Below are positions 49,359 through 61,563 of a DNA stretch of 64,000 bases, in pieces. Numbering within the stretch: the first letter of the stretch is position 1; each line of letters opens with the position of its first letter. The translations under genes were made by a program, and so were the position numbers. The notes beneath the pieces are model-generated. The model had not been told where the DNA came from. It worked only from the letters and a program-made list of their open reading frames with translations, and did not search any database. This DNA comes from Straminergon stramineum (Eukaryota; Streptophyta; Bryopsida; Hypnales; Calliergonaceae), in assembly GCA_963920665.1 (NCBI GenBank), contig OY987269.1, forward strand, positions 8,682,501 through 8,746,500, given 5' to 3'.

Positions 49359-51710
49359 CTAATTTAGGGTGGTCAAGGAAGACAAGTTCCCCACTTCCTT
49401 TGGCAAGCCCGCCAATCTTGAACACAATCTCAAATTTAGAGTGGTCAAGGAAGACATGTTCCCCACTTCCTTTGGCAAGGCCTCCAAGGTTGAACATTCA
49501 CTCAAATTTAGAGTGGTCAAGGAAGACAAGTTCCCCACTTTCTTTGGCAAGGCCGCCAAACTTCTACACCCATTCAAATTTAGAGTAGTCAAGGAAGACA
49601 AGTTCCCCACTTCCTTTGGCAAGGCCACCAATTTCCAACAATTACTCAACTTTAGAGTGGTCAAGGAAGACAAGTTCCCCACTTCCTTTGGCAAGGCCGC
49701 CAAGGTTGAACATTCACTCAAATTTAGAGTGGTCAAGGAAAACAAGTTCCCGACTTCCTTTGGCAAGGCCACCAACCTTTCACACCAAGCCAAATCTAGA
49801 GTGGTCAAGGAAGACAAGTTCCCCACTTCCTTTGGCAAGGCTGCCAACCTTTCACACCAAGCCAAATCTAGAGTGGTCAAGGAAGACAAGTTCCCCACTT
49901 CCTTTGGCAAGGCCGCCAAGCTTTTAGACCAACTCAAATCTAGAGTGGTCAAGGAAGACAAGTTCCCTACTTCCTTTGGCAACGACACCAAGCTTCTACA
50001 CCGATTCAAATCTAGACGGGTCAAGGAAGATAAGTTCCCCACTTCCTTTGGCAAGGCCACCAACCTTGAATACCAACTCAAATTTAGAGTGGTCAAGGAA
50101 GACAAGTTCCCCACTTCCTTTGGCAAGGCCGCCAAGCTTGAACACCCTCTCAAATTTAGAGTGGTCAAAGAAGACAAGTTCCCCACTTCCTTTGGCAAGG
50201 CCACCAAGCTTGAACACCAACTCAAATGTAGAGTGGTCAAAGAAGTCAAGTTCCCCACTTCCTTTGGCAAGGCCTCCAAGGTTGAACATTCACTCAAATT
50301 TAGAGTGGTCAAGGAAGACAAGTTCCCCACTTCCTTTGGCAAGGCTACCAACCTTTCACACCAATCCAAATCTAGAGTGGTCAAGGAAGACAAGTTCCCC
50401 ACTTCCATTGGCAACGACACCAAACTTCTACACCGATTCAAATCTAGACAGGTCAAGGAAGACAAGTTCCCCACTTCCTTTGGCAAGGCCTCCAAGGTTG
50501 AACATTCACTCAAATTTAAAGTGGTCAAGGAAGACAAGTTCCCCACTTCCTTTGGCAAGGCCACCAACCTTTCACACCAATCCAAATCTAGAGTGGTCAA
50601 GGAAGACAAGTTCCCCACTTCCTTTGGCAACGACACCAAGCTTCTACACCGATTCAAATTTAGGGTGGTCAAGGAAGACAAGTTCCCCACTTCCTTTGGC
50701 AAGGCCTCCAAGGTTGAACATTCACTCAACTTTAGAGTGGTCAAGGAAGACAAGTTCCCCACTTCCTTTGGCAAGGCCGCCAAGGTTGAACATTCACTCA
50801 AATCTAGAGTGGTCAAGGAAGACAAGTTCCCCACTTCCTTTGGCAACGACACCAAGCTTCTACACCGATTCAAATTTAGGGTGGTCAAGGAAGACAAGTT
50901 CCCCACTTCCTTTGGCAACGACACCAAGCTTCTACACCGATTCAAATTTAGGGTGGTCAAGGAAGACAAGTTCCCCACTTCCTTTGGCAAGGCCTCCAAG
51001 GTTGAACATTCACTCAACTTTAGAGTGGTCAAGGAAGACAAGTTCCCCACTTCCTTTGGCAAGGCCGCCAATCTCCAACAATTATTCAAATCTAGAGTGG
51101 TCAAGGAAGACAAGTTCCCCACTTCCTTTGGCAAGGCTGCCAATTTCCAACAATTACTCAAATTTAGAGTGGTCAAGGAAGACAAGTTCCCCACTTCCTT
51201 TGGCAAGGCCGCCAAGATTGAACACCCTCTCAAATGTAGAGTGGTCAAGGAAGACAAGTTCCCCACTTCCTTTGGCAAGGCCGCCAATCTCCAACAATTA
51301 TTCAAATCTAGAGTGGTCAAGGAAGACAAGTTCCCCACTTCCTTTGGCAAGGCCGCCAACCTTTCACACCAAGCCAAATCTAGAGTGGTCAAGGAAGATA
51401 AGTTCCCCACTTCCTTTGGCAAGGCCGCCAAGCTTCTACACCGATTCAAATCTAGAGTGGTCAAGGAAGACAAGTTCTCCACTTCCTTTGGCAAGGCCTC
51501 CAAGGTTGAACATTCACTCAAATTTAGAGTGGTCAAGGAAGACAAGTTCCCCACTTCCTTTGGCAAGGCCGCGAAGCTTGAACACCCTCTCAAATGTAGA
51601 GTGGTCAAAGAAGACAAGTTCCCCACTTCCTTTGGCAAGGCCGCCAATCTCCAACAATTATTCAAATCTAGAGTGGTCAAGGAAGAGAAGTTCCCCACTT
51701 CCTTTGGCAA
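45184..51710 (-). repeat. 72-bp LRR-coding tandem array, about 90 units
   Basis: Each unit codes for 24 residues of the form LPKEVGNLSSLTTLDL followed by SECSTLAA-like variable positions. Spacing is 72 bp almost throughout. Units differ mainly at the variable solvent-side positions, while the LPKEVGNLSSLTTL block is nearly invariant at DNA level, indicating recent amplification or homogenisation. Because 72 is a multiple of three and the unit lacks stops in other frames, long antisense frames arise as by-products. Confidence 0.95.
45640..49290 (-). repeat. Higher-order repeat, three copies of 1,224 bp
   Basis: The pattern of 17 consecutive units recurs exactly every 1,224 bp: landmarks at 45759, 46983 and 48207; 46191, 47415 and 48639; 46479, 47703 and 48927. 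Sampled stretches are identical between copies, including rare variants. The third copy diverges near 49290, and a further 432-bp (six-unit) shift relates 48927 to 49359. This implies very recent unequal exchange, or an assembly artefact. Confidence 0.9.
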
Positions 51711-54700
51711 AGCTATCAAATTTGAACAACAACTCATAATTGCCTCTAATTGAGAGTATTGTGAAGCTATTTCAAGTAAGGATCCCAAGTGGTCATTATA
51801 TGCTTTACGATTGTCCAAAGGGCTCCCCAAAGTTAATAAACGAAGTTTTTTAAAATGAGATTTTGAATCACATTTAACCAAAGGTACGCGATGGTTCATA
51901 ATCCCTTGCAAAGAAATGCCTTCAAGATCTTCAAGATCCTACATTCAAAGAAGAAGAAATTAGAATGGATTATATTTTCATGAAGAGCCTTCAAATGATA
52001 ATGATTTTTTCTAATATATTTGAAATCTTATGATTTTTGGAACACTAAATGGGGATCGATTTTCTAATTACATTTGAATGTATACAAAAATGTGCAATTT
52101 CCATGATGTTAATTGCATGAATAGAATATTACCTTGCTTGAAAATCCACTTTCGGGTAGCATAGACACTTTCCAAATCCTTGTATGCTTTGCAATCTTTC
52201 GACCCATGTCACGGAGTTGGTCATGCATCTCGAGAATGTCACCATCTCCATTGACCTTCAATAATGACATGTCGATCAATCTATCCAGCTCATCCATTGG
52301 AAAGGCACCATCTTTGGACCACATAGACAAGATTGTCGATTTGGATATGCCAAATGGATATACATCTCGACAAAAGAAACATGCCACGTCCAAAAACATC
52401 CTTTGTTCCAACCCCCCCTCATTCAATCCGTCAAAGCTTATTCGCAAAGTATTCCAAATTTCTTCATCACCATCCAAGCTCCATCCTCTTGCCATCCTTT
52501 GTAGGGCTCGTTCCCAACATCGCAACCTCTTTTTGTTGTGGAGAAATGCACCCATCACTTTCAAACTCAAAGGTAAGCCTTTACAAGCTTCCACAACACG
52601 TTTGCGCAAGGCCACAAAGTTGGGTGATAGAGAAGCTACATCCCAATGAAGCTGCGAGGTGAAAAGTTCCATGGATGCCTTTTCATCCAAAAATTTAACG
52701 TCCAACCTTCCTTCCATGCCCACGATGGACTCGATGGTACTCCATTGTCGAGTTGTGATGATTATTGTAGTCCCCTTGCTATCTTGAACAATGTTAGAAG
52801 GTACTATATCACGCACTTGAGACTCATCCTTAATATCATCTAGTATTAAGAGAACCTTCTTTTCAAACAAGAGTTCCTTCATCATCTTTTGGGCTTCTTC
52901 CAAATTTGGGGGTTTGCAATCATTACCAAGTTCTGGTAATATCTTGCACAATATTTCATAGGAATTTTGATAGTTCTTGCATTCAGAAACAAAGCATGCA
53001 ACATTGTATGAGGACTTTATAGTCGGGTCATCAAATATTGCCTTGGCTAGTGTGGTCTTGCCAATTCCACCCATGCCCACAATGCCTATATACTTCTTTT
53101 TCAAAAGCCCTTTGGCTTTAGACAATTGATGATCTAAAGCAATTGGGACTTCCTTGAGGGGAGCAATTGTCTCATTCACCTGTACATTTACAAATGGTAG
53201 ATTTTGAAAATCGTTATCAAATGAAAATATCAAACTACACTCAAAACAATGAATGCAAAGTATCAAAGATATTTATATGAATCAAACATCACTAAATGAA
53301 TTTAATTTTGTAATTAGGCAATTTCATACCCTTGGGACATGGTTCACAATGGACTTGGAATCTCGTAAGCCATATGATCCTTTCTTCAAGAAAGACTTTT
53401 TTAAACTAGTGAGCCGGTCACAAATGTTGGAAAATGATGGGCGTTGAAGAGGGTCTTGAGACCAACATTCTTGGATTAAGGTTGTAAGTCCTTCACAATC
53501 CTTGGGTAGGGTTGGTCGAAAGCTAGGGCCATGCGGACCTTGTAGTCGATCATAAATATCTCTTGGTTTCAAATCGGAGTATGGAACCTTTCTAGATAGA
53601 ATCTCTGAGCATATCATGGCAAAGGACCACACATCCGCTTGAAATGGATACCGTGAAGTTTTACTTCCCTTGTTCATTTCAGGGGCCATATATCTTGGTG
53701 TTCCAATTGTATATTGTGTGGGCTCCGGATGCTTTGGATTGCTACAAACCTCCAATTGAGAAGTCCCATAATCCATAACCTTGAAAGTGCAACAAGGATC
53801 CAAATCCTCCATAGATATTGAACTACACAAGACATTATCAGGTTTCAAGTCAAGATGAGCAACTTGCATGTCATGAAGGTAATACACACCCTTTGCGATT
53901 TGGAGCATGATGTCAAGTGCAACATGATAGAGTAAAGGTCTTTTGGCTTCCTTCAACACAGTAGACAAGTTGGAATCCATCAATTCCATCACCAAATGCA
54001 TCTTACTAGTCTTATCTTCTTTAGGATTCTCACTTGTTTCTCGAATAATCCCACACCCAAAAAATTGAACAAGATTTGGATGACCCAAGCCTGCTAGGAT
54101 CCCAGCCTCTTTTTGACAATTCTTAAGATTTTCAAGACCACCTTCCAACACTTTTGTAGCAGACTTAAGTTCAAACCAACTCGATTTATATACATCTCCA
54201 TAACCTCCTTTCCCTATTTTTTCCATTAATTTTGGTGGTTTGAAATCCTTAGGAACCTCCAAAGCATTCAAGTCTCCACCATCAACTCGATCCAAATTTC
54301 TAAGTCTCAACAATAGATGTTGTGCTAGATCATAATCCTTTGAGATTTCTCCTCGAAGTACAAGTTCAAGCTTCCTCTTGAGTTCTCGTCCATCTTCAAG
54401 GACTTGTTCATAGGTAGCTGCATCAAATTGAATTGATAACATATCATTTGATTGATTTGGATGGTAGAATAAATACATTTCCCTTGCTGTATCATAACAA
54501 CATTGGAGATCTAAAAGTAGCTCACGAAAAGTCTCTTTGCTTTGGAGTTGAAATACAGCCGAATGACACCATTGTTCTATTCCAGTGCAATTGTTTCTCA
54601 CAATCTCTACTTTCTTTTGAAGAACAAACAATTCTTCACATACAAATTGGAATTTGATATCCGGAGTAGAGATTAACATTTTGTCAATCGCCTTCATGGC

Positions 54701-56787
54701 AAATATGAATTTGTCCAAAAGATGCATGCATTGATTTTTATTCAAAACTTTTGCTTTAGAAGATGCATTCAAAGTCTCCAACGATTTCTCAAGATCGAGT
54801 ATATGCTTGCGGAGTCTTTGGTTATATCCACTTTGCACTTGTGAGAAATCCTTGTCTTTCCTGTGCATTATGTAATATCCTTAGTCAATGAGATATCATG
54901 ATAATGTAGTGAAACCAATTACTCTATAGTACAAATCTAAAAAATCAAACACATTCAACAAACTGAATTTCATTGAACAATAGTCATAGAGTTGCTATCT
55001 ATTGTATAGAAATAAAAAATACATACTTAACTTTAATTACATACATAAATGCTTAAAACAAGATTGTTTGTAAAGATTGATGTAAGCCAAATAGATAACT
55101 ATACAAATAACTTTGAAATTTGAATACGACAATATTCTAACATCCACTTTCAAGCTCTAACAATTACTAAAGAACATTTATGCTCACCGGGTGAACCATG
55201 CAAAAACCATGTATATCCAAAATGTGAAGATGGCCAATGTGATGAAAATCACAATCCACATCAAAAAGCACGCCATTTATTGCAACAAATGGAGAAATAT
55301 ATCCAAGATCTACAATAACTCCAAAACAAATCCAAACAAATAGTTAGAACATAACATTCAAATGAGGAAAAATAGCAAGGTCCCCAAAAAACTTCAAATA
55401 TACAATACATTTAAGATCACCTCCCATAAAGAGTTCTATCAAAACTATATACCAATACTTAGACAAATCCACTATCATACAATAATTAAGAGTTACAAAA
55501 TAGAGCAATCTTATCTAAATTTAATAAGTAACAAAACTTCACATTAACATTGTAAAGTATAAAATCAAGAAATCCACAATAAATGATTAACAATTTTGAT
55601 AATATACAACAATTGGTATCAAAGATTGCATTCCAAACCAAAACAATGATTATGGTCTACATCCACAAGAATAAGGCACTATTTGGATAGTTTAAACTAG
55701 GATTCAATGTTCATTGGTAGTTGAAGTCAACAAATTGGAACATAATTGAAAAAGATTCACCAATGACACATCTTAAATTCAAATCGGATACATTCACAAT
55801 ATCCAACACATACTTTGCTCACTATCCTCAATTTCAAGATTCTACAATCACACCTCATTGACAATACAACTCTCTTTGCAATGCCATGTTCTTTGAGAAA
55901 AACACAAGTATAAGATTTGATAAAGTTTGGGGGGACATGTCATACCTCCTAATTGATAAGTCCGTATCAAAAACATATTGTTTCACAAATGAAATGTAGA
56001 TGTCAAAAACGTTTAGGTAGTGTTGAATCTTGACAATTATCAAGCAAATTAGAGATAGTTCATAATCAAATACAATAGAGTCAAGCAAACATGTTAAACC
56101 TCTCATCTCAATAGATGAATGGTTGTATCACAAGAATGTCCTCAAAAATTTATCCACACTACATTTTGTATAGAATTCATCAAAATTGAATTTGCTTATA
56201 CAAAAGCTAGGATGACTCTTATGAAAAGAATGTAATGCACTCAAGCTCCCAATTATTTTTCCATTTCTTATGGCAAAAGAAGAGGGATCAACTTCAAAAA
56301 TCTAAGTTTTTACCTATTGACATTACCAATTGATGGTATGTAAGACATTGGAACTCATTGAACTAGAGGCATTATAATACAATTGATCCCACAATTGGAT
56401 CCAAACAACAATTCAATTCACAACATATCTCTCGTTTGTGTCAAACTTACAACCTATCCTCCATCCATGGTTGCAACAACATGCTCTTTTAATCCTTGAT
56501 TTCATCGGTCATTGGTTTGCTTCTTATCCAATCCTAATGGACTATTGGATGCACTCATCCACAATTGGCTGAGCAAAACAACAAAAACACACCATGATAA
56601 TGAAACAACTTTAACAAAAGATTAATTGGTTTGGAACACTCTGCCGGTCCATTTAGAATACACACCTTACATGCGATGCCGATCCAATTGCAAGGGAGAG
56701 GAGCGCCCCAAATTGCTCAAGAAACAGAGCACCAACTCCTACTCTCTGCAAGAAAGAGTGAAGATGTAGGTCCAGACGATCTGCCAT
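49359..56787 (-). CDS. Kinase–NB-ARC–LRR immune receptor (PNL-type NLR)
   Basis: Intracellular immune receptor of the class described from mosses. Exons on the minus strand are 56787-56666, 54860-53330, 53179-52133 and 51938-49359; all introns are GT/AG with matching phases, giving 1,759 residues. Exon 1 (MADRLDLHLHSFLQRVG) plus residues 42-240 form a helical N-terminal domain. The kinase follows: GKGGYGDV 257-264, Lys277, HLDLKPDN from 376, DYG 404-406, APE 433-435. NB-ARC: P-loop GMGGIGKTT 586-594, LLILDDI 661-667, GTTIIITTR 687-695, GLPLS 752-756, MHD 869-871. From about residue 976 there are 33 LRRs of 24 residues. The kinase has HLD instead of HRD (non-RD, common in immune kinases) and DYG instead of DFG. 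The stop at 49359 probably truncates an older, longer LRR domain. Exon 1 rests on frame and splice logic; the other exons are secure. Confidence 0.88.
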
Positions 56788-57317
56788 CTTGCATTGTTAG
56801 TTTGGAACTCCAGCGATGAAACGACGCAGCAGAGAAGAAGCCAATAGGCCACCGCTGAAACAACCATACAAGCCAGAAACACAAGGGCGACCATAGTTTG
56901 GATGTCATTTGGAACAAAATAACGGAAACCAACACAAACACAAACATGTTACCAAACTCTCGACATCCAGATCTCAAGCTCCCAACCCCACAATCCACTT
57001 TTGTGGTATCACACAGAGAAAAACTGGTGAGGAAGTGAACCTACTTCAATGAGCGACAACACAGCCCCAGGACTTCGAAACTTACAGAGTTAGAGTAAGT
57101 TCCCTGATGCCGACTATGGCAGCAACTATGCAAGAAAGTTTGCCCGAACGATGAGAGCGTGAACAAGCACGTGGAGATGTTCAGACGATGTACTGCAGCT
57201 TCGAAGGTGTAAAAGCTTGATGAGAATCTCTAAAGCAAAAACACCCAGACTGGCAAGAGTAGCATCGTTGCAGAGTTTGAAAAGAGGGAAGAGCACCATA
57301 GCCAGCGTGAACTGTGA
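56788..57317. other. Probable 5' region of the NLR gene
   Basis: More GC-rich than the surroundings and directly upstream of exon 1 on the minus strand, so it likely holds the 5' UTR and promoter. No certain core-promoter motif was seen. Confidence 0.4.
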
Positions 57318-57508
57318 AGGAGCCAGGGACCGGGGTGTGATAGTCTTGCTGTACCCGTGACCCAGTCGTAGTTGGTAGTGGGGGCAATAATTTAAGGGGA
57401 CATTTAACTCACATGGGACCTGCCTTCCCCACGTGAAGTGTACTATTCTACAGTAGGATCATTTCCAATGCTGGGGATCCGCGCTGTCCGGATGCTTAGC
57501 CAGATTTT

Positions 57509-57629
57509 TTTTTTTTTTTTATACAAATGAAACGGAATTTCATTGCAAAGAAGGAATGATACAAGCCAGCCAGCCACAAGTGGCCTGGCCAGGAACAACA
57601 CGACAAGGACAACACAAACAAGAGGGACA
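57509..57629 (-). mobile_element. Short retroposon (LINE 3' end or SINE), insertion 1
   Basis: On the minus strand it ends TTTGCAATGAAATTCCGTTT CATTTGTAT and then poly(A) (T run 57505-57520 on the plus strand). A 15-bp target duplication GCTTAGCCAGATTTT flanks it at 57494-57508 and 57630-57644. Confidence 0.85.
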
Positions 57630-57868
57630 GCTTAGCCAGATTTTCAGGATTCCACACGATGGTCTGCACGACTGTACAGAAGCTTCATGGGACAGGGGTA
57701 TGGTGGGCTCGCTGTAGCTGTGGCCCAGTCGTAGTTGGACCTGCTTGCGTGCACAGGCAGAATTCCCCACGTGAAAAGTACTATTATACTACTATTTTAT
57801 GAAGTCTATAAGGACTTTGTGAGACCGTTTCCAATGCTGGGGATCCGTGCTGTTGAAATGCTGGCCAG

Positions 57869-58046
57869 TCACTGCTTCTTCTCGTGCTATGCCCCTTCTT
57901 GTGGAGTCTTCTGGGTGGCCATCGGGTTTGTCTGTCTGGGGGTCGGGTTGGTTGTTTGTCTTCCCCACCAAGCTGCTTGCAGCTGGTTGGTATGTATTTC
58001 TAGTTTTGCAATGAAATTCTGTTTCATTTGTGTCAAAAAAAGAAAA
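57869..58046 (+). mobile_element. Short retroposon of the same family, insertion 2
   Basis: On the plus strand it ends TTTGCAATGAAATTCTGTTT CATTTGTGTC and an A-rich tail. The target duplication is GAAATGCTGGCCAG (57855-57868) and GAAATGCTGGGCCAG (58047-58061). The last 80 bp match insertion 1. The orientation is opposite. Confidence 0.85.
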
Positions 58047-58299
58047 GAAATGCTGGGCCAGATTTTAAGGATTCCACACGATGGTCTGCACGTCTGTACA
58101 GACAGTAAGCAAAAGCATGGTCAAGTTGGCCATGGCTGCATCACCCATCAGGTATTGGGACCCAGCTCCCCAAAAAATCCCAGTGAGGAAACACATGAAC
58201 TCAACCCTCAACTCTTGAGGGGCATTCATTTGTTTCAACGTGAAAACTACAGTAACTAACGTGAAGGACATTCTATGTTCTGGTTCAGTCAAATTTCAT

Positions 58300-59349
58300 T
58301 AGTTTTCTATATTTCTAAAGTTTGATGTTTTTCTCATGTAGTCATGTAAGGTAACATGCTCTGAAATCGAGCAGGCATTTAGAATCGCCCCTAGAGAAGG
58401 GATTGAAATAGTGCAGATAGTTCTGAAAATGGACAAGTTTTTTGTGAAGTGAGGAAATCTGATTCAAAGTGAGTGGTTTCAAGACAGTGAAGTCCATCAG
58501 GAGCAGCATAATGTGTAATTCATGACTCATTATTGAACTTCAATTGACGAGACAGAAATTTCAGATTATAATAAGCAACAACAATAAAATATAGTTAAAA
58601 GTAGGAAAGGCAATAAAAGAAAATGAAGACTGAATCTGTTTTTGCTTACTACATGCCTTGCTCCATTTTTGACACTCTCTATGTGCATTCACATGCTTTC
58701 ATGAACACCCACAACTCCTTTCTAATCAGCTTTAGTACTATCTTGCTTTGTTCTAAGATACTTTTCAATTGATGATTACTATAGTCAATGTGCATTACTA
58801 GCGGCCTACATCAGTTGGCCTTCAAAAAATCATATTTTTTTCTATCAGAGTCAAAAAATTACGAAAAAAAATTGCCTTGCATCTGTCTTTCTTTTCTCTA
58901 TCTAAGGTAGGAGGCTCGAACTCCATTAGGGCATTTTGAATAGTCGACCTCTCATATGTACACTATTTGTATGTAGGATTTTTTCATCTTTTCATGGATG
59001 TACCAACTCTGTACATTTGAGGAGGTGGGCGATTTTAGAGCCCTATACCATTTTGACTTCAAAAATTCATAACTAATTGTACAAAGTTCAAAAAAATATG
59101 AAACGACTTGGGTTAGATGTCAATTTCTCTTGTCTTTGAAGAAAAATTTACTAAAAAAATATTTCAATAAGTTTCACCTCTCCAAAATTCAGTTTCAGCT
59201 CTTAGATGGGCACTTAGTGAACCTCCTACCTTACCCAAAATTAATTTCAAATGTTTGAACATGCACCCTCAGCCACAAATCTACTTTTTTCCTTAGATGG
59301 TTGATTTTTGAACCTTTTACTATAGTACTATATTGTATACCAAAAATTA
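58300..59349. other. Intergenic, no gene recognised
   Basis: AT-rich. No reading frame or motif was supported. Confidence 0.4.
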
Positions 59350-59760
59350 GACTTCAATTTTTCTTAATTATAAACATTCATAGGAAATTAATGCAATTTT
59401 TTAAAATAATTGTTTTGTACTTATTAAAGTATTTTCAAAAATGTCTAATTAGTATAAAATTTGAAAAAAAAATGGAGATGATAGTGGTAAACATCATGGT
59501 GTAATTGGTGTATTCCTTGAATTTGCACTAAAGTGGTGTATTTAAAGCTTTCAAGACACTAACTTCAAAGTTTCACGAAAATTACAATTTTAACGATCTT
59601 GGAAAAAGAAAAGAGGAAAAAGTAGATGATTGGCCCTTCATTTTCATAGTCAAGCTTAAAGATAGTTAAAAGCAAGAACTATGTGAAATTCAAGTATGGT
59701 TCTAAAACTATGTCCCTCAAGCAAGTTTGTCATTTAAGAAGTAAGTGACAAGCCAAAGCC
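59350..59760. repeat. Dispersed repeat, partner of 30880-31330
   Basis: Colinear, same-orientation match to 30880-31330 (see that entry for landmarks). Confidence 0.55.
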
Positions 59761-60149
59761 CCTTGGACTTGGTTTTGATAGAATCATTGATGAAAAGTGT
59801 TTTTTGCATTTTTCTTGGAATGTTTCAACCTACCGAATCCACTTCTAGAGTGTATATAACTTGCCAAGCACCATATTTAGGTTGCAAAATCAAAGAACTA
59901 TTCATTATTCATTTAATTTTGCATGCCCTAATTGAACAAATTGAGGGCAAGCAACAAGACCTATTAGCCCTACTTTAAGGAGACTTTTTATTCTCCTTTG
60001 GGTTGCTTTATAGGCTAGGGAATGTTGTTTAAAGGTAACTACATCTAAAATGAATAGAATAAGCAATTGAACATGGTTCCCATTATGATTATATTTAAAT
60101 ATTTTGGTAGGATTGTATTGGTGGTCAAAAGGAGATTCTATATTTTCTT

Positions 60150-60420
60150 AGAATGCATTTTAGAACATCGCATGAATAAATTATGAATTTTCAAAGTGCT
60201 AAAAAAGAGGTGTTTTTCCAAACCAATCTTAGATCTATAAATAGTAGGAGTACATTTTAGACAAATATTATTCGGGATCCAATTCAAAAAGAGGTCAATT
60301 TTAGGTGTAATTACCTTAGTTTTTAGCATTGATGATAAACTTCAAAAGATTTGAATTCACATTTGGAAATAGATACTTCAAATTAGTCTATGTGAGAATT
60401 ACAAAGCTAGGGTTTTACTT
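60150..60420. repeat. Dispersed repeat, related to 16860-17000 and 31790-31870
   Basis: 'ATTTTCAAAGTGCTAAAAAAG' words with GAGGTGTTT and AATAGTAGGAGTACATTTT match 16900-16985. 60345-60415 matches 31800-31870. Confidence 0.45.
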
Positions 60421-61563
60421 TGCTACAAACAACTATTAATGATTGTCAAATTTCAAGGTAATGTAGTTTTTCTATTGGTATACTAGTAGCAATAATATAA
60501 TGATAACTGGTGAAAAATAAGAGATGAAGTGTAAAGCACTAAAGTCTACTAAATTTTATTAAAATTTGGTTGTATATCAAACTAGAATTTGAAAAACAAA
60601 AATGTGTCTCTTCGAGTTCAAGAAATGGATGAACACATGATCTTATAGTATGTAAAAACTCAATTTTTGATTTGAGTCCCACTTTGACTTTGTGTATGTA
60701 AATTTTTGGTGAAAATTACACTTGTATATTGGTAGAATAAAATAAGGAACAATGTAGACTATAAAACAATATGTTTTTTTTCCTGCAAGTATGCCATATT
60801 TAACTACTTTTGGACTTTAGGAGGACTTTTGGACTTTGTGATGGGAGAAGCCATCAGGAGATCTCCCGTTGTTATGGATTAGGAGACCCCAATGCCTATG
60901 AAAGGGGGAAAAAAAGAGTGAAGTACACCATGTTCACACACAAGAAGGGGACAAAAAACACTATAATTAAGACAATTCAATTATTCAACTGTAGAACATT
61001 GAATTGTACATAGTAATTAAGACAAATCATCGGGAGATTTCTCGATATAGTGCAAATCCAAGATACAAGGACTGTAAGTGTGGCATGAAACCAATCAAAA
61101 TGGTTATTATTCAACTGGAACTATTAGGTCTCATTTCCCCTGTTAGTATTTCTACGCATAATTAGGAACCAGAAATCTCCCGATATGATCCCTGCACTAA
61201 ACCTCTTATAGTGAAAGAGAACATAGAAAATGACAAGGCAAATGCAAATACAAACTTCTAGTGCGGATGAATGAAACTAGAAAGTAACTGAAAGGTAAGG
61301 TGGATTCACCACAATTTATTCATATTGATATAGAAAATAACAGAAGTTGCCTTTAAAAAGAACTGAAGGCCTAACCTATAGAATCCATGATTCAAGATGA
61401 AAAGACAGTTGGTGCATGATTGAAAATGAAATGACAAGTGGCCCTATTTCTTCTCTAAATGCATAAACTACACTCACTACAAAATCACCATGACTGAAGG
61501 ACTTTCTACTTGTACTCTGTTTTAAGTCCCAGCAATTAGCTCCTTTATACCATAGCACGGACG

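Larger units (their letters stand above)
57318..58110. repeat. Tandem segmental duplication, each copy split by a retroposon
   Basis: Copy 1 (57318-57680) and copy 2 (57687-58110) share, in order, GACCCAGTCGTAGTTGG / GCCCAGTCGTAGTTGG, TTCCCCACGTGAA, TTTCCAATGCTGGGGATCCG, then after an insertion CCAGATTTT..AGGATTCC and ACACGATGGTCTGCACG. Both copies are interrupted at the same place. Confidence 0.8.

Noticed and set aside
45194..51753. Long plus-strand frames (up to about 800 codons) across the LRR array
   Set aside because: They are antisense by-products of a 72-bp unit that lacks stops in several frames. The NLR-sense frame connects to kinase and NB-ARC exons with proper splice sites.
56717..56998. 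Minus-strand 93-codon frame with hydrophobic segment as a separate gene
   Set aside because: It overlaps the better-supported first exon of the NLR gene in another frame and has no recognisable family.
57735..58259. 174-codon plus-strand frame
   Set aside because: It spans a retroposon insertion and its poly(A) tail, so it is not a conserved coding unit.
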